Below, one piece after another: positions 8,046-14,025 of a DNA stretch of 64,000 nt. Every line of letters starts with the position of its first letter. Within the stretch, counting starts at the first letter, position 1. Location: contig NZ_BNBM01000007.1 of NCBI RefSeq assembly GCF_014655715.1, forward strand, positions 248,001 through 312,000, read 5' to 3'. This DNA comes from Streptomyces lanatus (GTDB lineage Bacteria; Actinomycetota; Actinomycetes; Streptomycetales; Streptomycetaceae). A program made the position numbers and the translations under genes. A model generated the notes under the pieces. The model was not told where the DNA came from. It saw only the letters and a list, made by a program, of their open reading frames with translations, and searched no databases.

Positions 8046-8504
8046 CTAACTCTGGTTGTGCCCCGAGCCGCGCTGGGCGACCAGCGCGTCGCGGATCTCC
8101 TTGAGCACCTCCAGCTCGGTCACCTCGATGACCTCGTGCGTGCTCTCCTTCGCCTTGCGGCGGGCCTCCACGCGAGCCAGGTACTTCGCCATGGGCAGCA
8201 CCATCAGGAAGTACACGACGGCCGCCGTGATCACGAAGCTGAGGGCCGCGCCGAGCACCGAGCCCCACAGGATCTGGATGCCCTGGTCGCCCTCGCACGT
8301 CGAGCTCAGGCACGAGCTGTAGTGATCGAGGTTCTTGGTGCCGATCGCTCCGACCAGCGGATTGATGATCCCCTTCACCACCGCGTTGACGATGTTGGTG
8401 AAGGCGGCACCGATGACCACCGCGACCGCCAGATCGACGACGTTCCCGCGCATCAGGAAGGCCTTGAAGCCCTCCCAGAGGCTCGGATCCTTCTTCTCGC
8501 TCAC
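8046..8504 (-). CDS. mscL: Large-conductance mechanosensitive channel MscL
   Basis: A 152-residue membrane protein. The amphipathic N-terminus (GFKAFLMRGNVVDLAVAV) runs into TM1, where the GNVVDLAVAVVIGAAF pore-lining motif is diagnostic. An extracellular loop with two Cys follows (about 68-80), then TM2 and a charged C-terminal bundle (VEARRKAKEST...LEVLKEIRDALVA). It opens on membrane tension to release solutes during osmotic downshock. I chose the GTG at 8504, preceded by GAGGGGTGG; an upstream start at 8528 lacks a ribosome site. The two Cys in the loop are unusual. Confidence 0.93.
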   Translation of the reverse strand: MSEKKDPSLWEGFKAFLMRGNVVDLAVAVVIGAAFTNIVNAVVKGIINPLVGAIGTKNLDHYSSCLSSTCEGDQGIQILWGSVLGAALSFVITAAVVYFLMVLPMAKYLARVEARRKAKESTHEVIEVTELEVLKEIRDALVAQRGSGHNQS

Positions 8505-8633
8505 TTCGGAGCCACCCCTCGCACACACAGCTTGTGGAACAGACCGCTCCGCAACCTACGTCAGCGCTCGGCCATCCTGTCCAATCGGACCCCTCCATCG
8601 AGCGACTTGACAGCGGCCGGGGCAGGACCGGGC

Positions 8634-9248
8634 TCAGCACAGCGTCACCGCAAGCCGTGCCGTGGCGCTCGCGCCCGCCAAGCGCGCCGCCGTGGAACGC
8701 GGCACCGACAGCACGACCAGCGCCCCGCTCTCACCCAGGGCGTCCAGCGGCTCCGGCACCTTCGACACCCGCGCCCCGCGCGCGACCACCTGGGCGTCAC
8801 CGCCCGTCGCGGTGTCCTCCGCGGCGATCACATCGACCCGGTCGCCCGGCCGCAGCAGCCGTACGGTCGCCCCGTCGGCGATCCGCACCGGCGCGGACAC
8901 CCGCTCGACGGCCCGGTGTTGGCGCAGCGGCTCCGCCACCGGACGGCCACGCGCCCGGTCGGTCTCCCGAGGGCCCGCCGCCACGAGGGCCGCCGCGGTC
9001 ACGGCGAGCCCCGCCGCCACGGCCCGCCTGCGGTGCCGTACCAGCCGGCGTCCTCGATACCGCCCGCCGCGCACCCGTACCGGGGCGAAGTGCGGCACCT
9101 CGCAGGTGGCCGGGGCATCGGTGCCCAGCGGCAGGGGAGGGCGAGGGGAAGAGGAGGAAGGGAGCGAAGGAGCAACGGACACGGGGACCACCACCTGCGA
9201 CGACGGACGACGGACGACGGAACGGCTTGCGGGTCCACGATCACCCAT
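8634..9248 (-). CDS. SAF-domain (CpaB/RcpC-like) membrane protein
   Basis: About 204 residues. A Pro/Ser-rich N-terminus leads to a basic block (RRLVRHRRR) and one hydrophobic helix (AVAAGLAVTAAALVAAG, about 75-92). A beta-rich SAF/RcpC-like domain follows (VSAPVRIADGATVRLLRPGDRVDVIAAED, then VVARGARVSKVPEP). Such domains occur in Flp pilus assembly protein CpaB, but no other pilus gene is in the window. The ATG at 9248 is the likely start, though the ribosome site is weak. The protein is probably membrane-anchored with the SAF domain outside. Role unknown. Confidence 0.72.
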   Translation of the reverse strand: MGDRGPASRSVVRRPSSQVVVPVSVAPSLPSSSSPRPPLPLGTDAPATCEVPHFAPVRVRGGRYRGRRLVRHRRRAVAAGLAVTAAALVAAGPRETDRARGRPVAEPLRQHRAVERVSAPVRIADGATVRLLRPGDRVDVIAAEDTATGGDAQVVARGARVSKVPEPLDALGESGALVVLSVPRSTAARLAGASATARLAVTLC

Positions 9249-9276
9249 CTCGCCGCCGCCCGCCGGACCCCGTGGA

Positions 9277-9393
9277 CTACCGACCGGTTGTGGAAAACTC
9301 CCCCACCCGAACGATGAGTTCCGCCACCGCCACCGCCGCCGCAACCGCCGCCACCGTCACAGCCACCGTCGCCGGCCCCGCCATCCGCCCCAT
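9277..9393 (-). CDS. Possible 38-residue single-helix membrane peptide
   Basis: This short frame lies between the SAF-domain gene and the MTA phosphorylase, all on the minus strand. It encodes MGRMAGPATVAV, then a run of Ala/Val forming one helix of about 24 residues, then a short polar tail ending EFSTTGR. The spacing (28 bases to the next gene, 36 from the previous) suits an operon. The Ala/Val richness partly reflects a GCC/ACC trinucleotide-rich tract, and there is no strong ribosome site, so it could be spurious. Confidence 0.4.
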   Translation of the reverse strand: MGRMAGPATVAVTVAAVAAAVAVAELIVRVGEFSTTGR

Positions 9394-9429
9394 CACAGCC
9401 CGGTCACCGCCCCGAGCCCCCCCAACGCC

Positions 9430-10272
9430 CTACGGCAACACGAACCCCGGATCCATCCCACCCAGCGCCCCCGCGCACAAACAGTCCCGCTCCTCATTCA
9501 CCGGCAACGCCGCCACCGCGTCGAAGAGAACCCCCCGCAGCCGGTCCACATTCGCCGCGAACACCCGCAGCACCTCGTCGTGGGAGACGCCCTCACCGGT
9601 CTCGGCGCCCGCGTCCAGGTCGGTGACCAGGGTCAACGACGTGTAGCAGAGCTCCAGTTCACGGGCCAGCGCCGCCTCGGGATGGCCGGTCATGCCCACC
9701 ACCGACCAGCCCTGCGCCTGGTGCCACAACGATTCGGCACGGGTCGAGAAGCGGGGTCCCTCGACGACGACCAGCGTGCCGCCGTCCACGGCATCCCAGT
9801 CCCGTCCACGCGCGGCCTTCAGCGCGGCGGCGCGCCCGGTGGGGCAGTAGGGGTCGGCCAGCGAGACATGCACGACGTTCGGCACGGTGCCGTCGGGCAG
9901 CGGAAGTCCGTCGAAGTACGTCCCCACCCGGGACTTGGTGCGGTCCACGAGCTGGTCCGGCACCAGCAGTGTGCCCGGCCCGTACTCGGGCCGCAGACCG
10001 CCCACCGCGCACGGCCCGAGGACCTGGCGCGCCCCGAGCGAACGCAGCGCCCACAGGTTGGCGCGGTAGTTGATCCGGTGCGGCGGCAGATGGTGGCCGC
10101 GGCCGTGCCGGGGCAGGAAGGCGACCCGTCGGCCGGCGATCTCGCCGAGGAAGAGGGAGTCGCTGGGCGGCCCGTAAGGGGTGTCCACCTGTATCTCGGT
10201 CACATCGTCGAGGAACGAGTAGAAGCCGGATCCGCCGATCACGCCGAGTTCGACGTTCGCCTTGTTCGCCAT
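9430..10272 (-). CDS. mtnP: S-methyl-5'-thioadenosine (or thioinosine) phosphorylase
   Basis: A 280-residue member of the PNP/MTAP family. GVIGGSGFY (10-18), the phosphate-site RHGRGHHLPPHRINYRANLWAL (about 55-76), GGTLVVVEGPRFSTRAES and VGMTGHPEAALARELELCY are all family motifs. The enzyme cleaves the nucleoside with phosphate for methionine and adenine salvage in the cytoplasm. The GHPEA segment, rather than the common N-MPEA, is seen in bacterial members whose substrate may be methylthioinosine, so the exact substrate is open. Start ATG at 10272. Confidence 0.85.
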   Translation of the reverse strand: MANKANVELGVIGGSGFYSFLDDVTEIQVDTPYGPPSDSLFLGEIAGRRVAFLPRHGRGHHLPPHRINYRANLWALRSLGARQVLGPCAVGGLRPEYGPGTLLVPDQLVDRTKSRVGTYFDGLPLPDGTVPNVVHVSLADPYCPTGRAAALKAARGRDWDAVDGGTLVVVEGPRFSTRAESLWHQAQGWSVVGMTGHPEAALARELELCYTSLTLVTDLDAGAETGEGVSHDEVLRVFAANVDRLRGVLFDAVAALPVNEERDCLCAGALGGMDPGFVLP

Positions 10273-10349
10273 GTCCGCACCCTAACCGCACCCGGAAACG
10301 CCGAGGACCCCGGCGCCGTACGACGACAGGGTCCCGTAATGGATGTGCG

Positions 10350-10670
10350 TTACGCGGCGGAGCTGCTGGAGGAGGTGCCGGTGCTCGACGCCTTCGAGTC
10401 CGAGGACGAGGACGACGAGGACGACGTCGACGACGAGTCGGACGAGGAGGAGGTCGACGACTTCGACGACGCCGGGGAGCTGCTCGACGAGGAGCCGCGG
10501 CTGTCGTTGCGGTAGAAGCCGGAGCCCTTGAAGACGATGCCGACCGCGGAGAACACCTTCTTGAGGCGGCCCTGGCAGTTGGGGCACTCGGTCAGGGCGT
10601 CGTCGGTGAACTTCTGCACCGCCTCGAGGCCCTCGCCGCACTCGGTGCACTGGTACTGGTAGGTCGGCAC
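10350..10670 (-). CDS. ruc: FmdB-family zinc-ribbon protein, Ruc-like (redox-regulated chaperone type)
   Basis: A 106-residue protein. Residues 1-45 are an FmdB zinc ribbon starting MPTYQYQC, with metal ligands Cys8/Cys11 and Cys29/Cys32. Residues 57-106 are a low-complexity tail with 34 Ser in 50. Mycobacterial Rv0991c (Ruc) has the same build: a zinc-binding four-Cys head plus a disordered tail. It is a chaperone activated by oxidation and its gene is under HrcA control. A GTG start has a strong AGGAGG, and a CIRCE box lies 10 bases upstream, so heat-shock control is expected here too. Chaperone function is inferred by analogy. Confidence 0.8.
   Translation of the reverse strand: MPTYQYQCTECGEGLEAVQKFTDDALTECPNCQGRLKKVFSAVGIVFKGSGFYRNDSRGSSSSSSPASSKSSTSSSSDSSSTSSSSSSSSDSKASSTGTSSSSSAA
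10376..10499 (-). repeat. Low-complexity poly-serine coding tract
   Basis: The DNA here is a degenerate trinucleotide tract (plus strand GAC/GAG-like repeats) that encodes the Ser-rich tail of the ruc-like protein. Length is likely to vary between strains. Confidence 0.8.
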
Positions 10671-10680
10671 TGTCTTCCTC

Positions 10681-10707
10681 CTGGCACTCTCACTCGATGA
10701 GTGCTAA
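10681..10707 (-). promoter_or_regulatory. CIRCE element (HrcA operator) upstream of the ruc-like gene
   Basis: On the minus strand the arms are TTAGCACTC and GAGTGCCAG, separated by exactly 9 bases. The consensus is TTAGCACTC-N9-GAGTGCTAA, so 16 of 18 arm positions match. The element lies immediately before the ribosome site of the zinc-ribbon gene. A possible promoter is TGGACT (10740-10745) and CACTAT (10717-10722), 17 bases apart. HrcA itself is not in the window. Confidence 0.9.
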
Positions 10708-10737
10708 CGACGGTCCATAGTGACGTATTCCAGCCGC

Positions 10738-12003
10738 TCAGTCCACTGCCACCGGAACTCGGTGACCCACGCCACGTGCGACCGTACGGCCACGGGGCCG
10801 CGTCGCGAGCCGGGAACGCAGTGCCACCAGGGTCGCGAGCGCGAGCAGTGTGCCGCCCATCGGCACCAGGAACCCGGCGCCGCCCCACAGGCGGTCCTCC
10901 AACTGACCCGCGACCGTCACGGCCGCGGCCTGCCCGAGCGCGACCGCACCCGTGAGCCAGGTGAAGGCCTCGGTGCGGGCACCGGCCGGGACCAGGTCCT
11001 CGACCAGCGTGTAGCCGGTGATCAGCGCGGGCGCGATGCACATGCCGACGAGCAGGCCGAGGCCGGCCAGGACGAGCACCGAGTGCGCGGCCCACAGTCC
11101 GGACGCGGCCAGCGCGAGGGCGGCGTAGCCGACGAGGAGGCGGCGCTGCGGGGCCACCTTCCAGGCGATCGCGCCGCAGACGATGCCGGAGAGCATGTTG
11201 CCCGCGGCGAAGGTGCCGTAGAGGACGCCGTTGAGCCCCGGTTCGCCGATCGACTCGGTGAACGCGGCCAGCGAGACCTGCATGCCGCCGAAGACGGAGC
11301 CGATGCCGAGGAAGGTCACGATCAGCACGCGCACCCCGGGGACGCGCAGCGCCGAAGCGTGCTCCACGCGTGCGTGCCCGGCGGCCGTGACCGAGGGCTG
11401 GGTGCTCTTCTGCGCGGCGAACAGCAGACCGCCGAGCAGCGTCAGCGCGGCCTCCGTCACCAGGCCCGCGGCCGGGTCGACGGCGGTGCACAGGGCGGTG
11501 GCGAGCAGCGGGCCGACGACGAAGGTCAGCTCGTCGGTGACCGACTCGAAGGCGGCCGCCGTCGGCATCAGGGGCGAGTCCTGGAGCTTCACGCCCCAGC
11601 GGGCCCGCACCATGGGACCGATCTGCGGGACCGAGGCGCCGGTCGGCACGGCCGCCGCGAACAGTGCCCACAGGGGAGCCCCCGCCAGCGCGAGAGCCGT
11701 CAGGGTCAGACCGGAGAGGACGTGCACCAGGACGCCGGGGACGAGGACGGCGCGCTGCCCGTAGCGGTCGGCGAGACGGCCGCTGTAGGGCGCGAACAGC
11801 GCCATGGAGACGCCGGTGACGGCCGCGGCGGCGCCCGCCGCACCGTAGGAGCCGGTGGTGTGCTGGACCAGCAGCACGATGGAGATGGTCAGCATCGCGA
11901 ACGGCTGGCGTGCCGCGAAGCCGGGGAGCAGGAACGTCCAGGCGCCGCGGGTGCGCAGCAGCTGTCCGTATCCGGGGCGCTCGGGGGTGACCGTGGATGC
12001 CAC
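10738..12003 (-). CDS. MFS transporter
   Basis: A 421-residue protein with 12 predicted hydrophobic helices. The loop 2-3 motif reads YSGRLADRYGQRAVL, the major-facilitator signature. It resembles actinobacterial exporters of unknown substrate. I chose the GTG at 12003, preceded by GAAAGG nine bases away; a longer reading from 12105 adds an Arg-rich non-conserved stretch. A dyad (12141-12166) and a TACTAT -10-like box lie upstream on the minus strand. It ends 30 bases before the CIRCE box of the next gene, so the two are separately controlled. Confidence 0.85.
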   Translation of the reverse strand: MASTVTPERPGYGQLLRTRGAWTFLLPGFAARQPFAMLTISIVLLVQHTTGSYGAAGAAAAVTGVSMALFAPYSGRLADRYGQRAVLVPGVLVHVLSGLTLTALALAGAPLWALFAAAVPTGASVPQIGPMVRARWGVKLQDSPLMPTAAAFESVTDELTFVVGPLLATALCTAVDPAAGLVTEAALTLLGGLLFAAQKSTQPSVTAAGHARVEHASALRVPGVRVLIVTFLGIGSVFGGMQVSLAAFTESIGEPGLNGVLYGTFAAGNMLSGIVCGAIAWKVAPQRRLLVGYAALALAASGLWAAHSVLVLAGLGLLVGMCIAPALITGYTLVEDLVPAGARTEAFTWLTGAVALGQAAAVTVAGQLEDRLWGGAGFLVPMGGTLLALATLVALRSRLATRPRGRTVARGVGHRVPVAVD

Positions 12004-12140
12004 GGCCCGTGCCTTTCTGCCACCTGGTAGCGCGGCCCCATGGGGTCGGGGGCGGCGCCGAGAGCTGTCCTCTTGCGCGGAACTGCGGTAGATACCGGCG
12101 CCCACATGAGGAAGGACGTCCCGGCCGCCATACGGTCGCG

Positions 12141-12166
12141 CCAGCTCTGCGTCAGGCAGAGTTGGT
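12141..12166 (-). promoter_or_regulatory. Dyad upstream of the MFS gene (candidate operator)
   Basis: Arms CCAGCTCTGC and GCAGAGTTGG (one mismatch) flank five bases. A minus-strand TACTAT at about 12190 could be the -10, which would place the dyad just downstream of the transcription start, a typical roadblock-operator position. Confidence 0.45.
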
Positions 12167-12238
12167 TCGATCTGGGGTTACGCCTGCATAGTACAGGGAG
12201 CAGGGTCCATTGACCTTGTGAAAATGAGCACCACGGAG

Positions 12239-12278
12239 CACTTCGCCTGCGATCACTTTGCCTGTGATCACTTCGCGG
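12239..12278. repeat. 15-bp imperfect tandem repeat at the antiporter 3' end
   Basis: CACTTCGCCTGCGAT (12239-12253) is followed by CACTTTGCCTGTGAT (12254-12268) and a third partial copy. The last copy includes the stop codon of the antiporter, so the repeat has grown out of or into the gene end. Confidence 0.85.
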
Positions 12279-13767
12279 CCCCGTTCGTCCCCAGCCACCC
12301 GGCCAGCTTGCCCCCGGAGCCCACCGCGCGCAGCCGGTGCTCGGCGGCGTCGCGCACCGGGTCCGTGGCGACGACGAGCAGTTCGTCCCCGCGTCGCAGC
12401 ACCGTCGTGGGCATCGGAACGAACGATTTTCCATCGCGGACGACAAGGGTGACGGCGGCCCCGGCGGGCAGCCGCAGCTCATTGATCTCGACGCCGTGCA
12501 TCTTGGAGCCCTCGGGGATCGCGAAGGACAGCAGATGCCCGCGCAGCCGCTCCAGGGGCGCCGACTCGATGCCGAGGTCGGCGGCCTGCTGCCCCTGGCC
12601 GAGGTCCAGCTTGCGGGCGAGCCACGGCAGGGTCGGGCCCTGGATCAGGGTGTAGACGACGACCAGGACGAAGACGATGTTGAAGATGGTCTCGCTGCCC
12701 TCGACGCCGCTCACCATGGGGATCGTCGCCAGGATGATGGGCACGGCGCCGCGCAGCCCGGCCCAGGACATCAGGGCCTGCTCCCGCCAGGGCACGCGGA
12801 ACGGCACCAGGCAGGCGATGACGCCCAGGGGCCGCGCCACCATGGTCAGCACCAGGCCGATGACGAGCGCGGGCAGGATGTCGTCGCCCAGCTCGTGCGG
12901 GGTGACCAGCAGGCCGAGCAGGACGAACATGCCGATCTGGGCGATCCAGCCGAGCCCGTCGGCGAACCCGCGCGTGGCGGGCCAGTGCGGCAGCCTCGCG
13001 TTGCCCAGCACCATCGAGGCGAGATACACGGCGAGGAAGCCGCTGCCGTGCGCCATGGCGCCGGCCGCGTAGGCGGTGACGGCGATGGCCATGACGGCGA
13101 TCGGGTAGAGGCCGGAGGCGGGCAGCGCCACATGTCTGAGGCCCCAGGCACCCAGCCAGCCGACCGCGAGGCCGATGGCGGCGCCGATGGCCAGCTCCTG
13201 CGCTATCTCGCCGGCCAGCACATACCAGTGCGGGACCGGACCGGCCTCGGAGAAGGCGACCACCAGGATCACCACAGGGGCGTCGTTGAAGCCGGACTCC
13301 GCCTCCAGGGTGCCCGTCACGCGTGAGGGGAGCGGGATCTTGCGCAGCACCGAGAACACCGCCGCGGCGTCCGTGGAGGAGACGACCGCCCCGATGATCA
13401 GCGCCTGCCGCCACTCCAGGCCGACCAGGAAGTGCGCCGCGGTCGCCGTGACCCCGACGCTCACCGTGACCCCGGCCAGTGCCAGCGCGGAGGCGGCCGG
13501 AAGGGCCGGCCTGACCTCCTTCCACTTCGTGCCCAGACCACCCTCGGCCAGGATCACGACCAGCGCCGCATAGCCGATGACCTGCGTCAGCTCGGCGTCG
13601 TCGAAGCGGATGCCGCCGATGCCGTCCTGGCCCATGAGCACGCCGATGCCCAGGTACACGAGCAGGCTGGGGAGCCCGCTGCGCGAGGAGATCCGGACCG
13701 CTGCGACGGCGACGAGCAGGACGAGCGAGCAGACGAGCAGGAGCTGGTTGAGGTCGTGGACAGTCAG
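12268..13767 (-). CDS. CPA1-type cation/proton antiporter with TrkA-C domain
   Basis: About 499 residues. Roughly 12 hydrophobic helices form a Na+/H+ exchanger domain (about 1-385). SSTDAAAVFSVLR and ESGFNDAPVVIL carry the conserved acidic residues of CPA1 antiporters. A cytoplasmic TrkA-C domain follows (about 400-480; VTLVVRDGKSFVPMPTTVLRRGDELLVVAT), as in NhaP2/CvrA K+/H+ antiporters. I favour a CTG start at 13767 (GAAGGGA upstream); a GTG at 13797 is the alternative. It should export K+ or Na+ in exchange for protons; the ion cannot be read from sequence. Confidence 0.87.
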   Translation of the reverse strand: MTVHDLNQLLLVCSLVLLVAVAAVRISSRSGLPSLLVYLGIGVLMGQDGIGGIRFDDAELTQVIGYAALVVILAEGGLGTKWKEVRPALPAASALALAGVTVSVGVTATAAHFLVGLEWRQALIIGAVVSSTDAAAVFSVLRKIPLPSRVTGTLEAESGFNDAPVVILVVAFSEAGPVPHWYVLAGEIAQELAIGAAIGLAVGWLGAWGLRHVALPASGLYPIAVMAIAVTAYAAGAMAHGSGFLAVYLASMVLGNARLPHWPATRGFADGLGWIAQIGMFVLLGLLVTPHELGDDILPALVIGLVLTMVARPLGVIACLVPFRVPWREQALMSWAGLRGAVPIILATIPMVSGVEGSETIFNIVFVLVVVYTLIQGPTLPWLARKLDLGQGQQAADLGIESAPLERLRGHLLSFAIPEGSKMHGVEINELRLPAGAAVTLVVRDGKSFVPMPTTVLRRGDELLVVATDPVRDAAEHRLRAVGSGGKLAGWLGTNGAAK

Positions 13768-14025
13768 CGGCCGTTCCCTTCCCTGGCCCGCGCGCACACG
13801 CGCGTGGGCTCACGTACATAGGACACGAAGTGGCGGTTCTCCGCACCCAACTACTTCGTTACCTTACCTAACTCTTGACGATTTCTTGACGCTCATGGGT
13901 GCATGATCGAACGTCCGTCCGTGCTGGTTCCCTACTCCGCGTCAAGTTGCTTCGGGCCCTGCGCCTATGGTTGCTCCAGCACTCCAGGACCGCCTGCCTC
14001 TCGCGTTAGGACAGCAAGGACAGCG

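Noticed and set aside
12107..12215. Short plus-strand frame (about 35 codons) upstream of the MFS gene
   Set aside because: No ribosome site, arginine-rich composition, and it overlaps the dyad and promoter of the minus-strand gene.
13855..13880. TTAGGTAAGG on the minus strand as an iron-regulator (DmdR/IdeR) box in front of the antiporter
   Set aside because: Only one half matches the 19-bp consensus; the other half does not, and the antiporter is not a typical iron gene.
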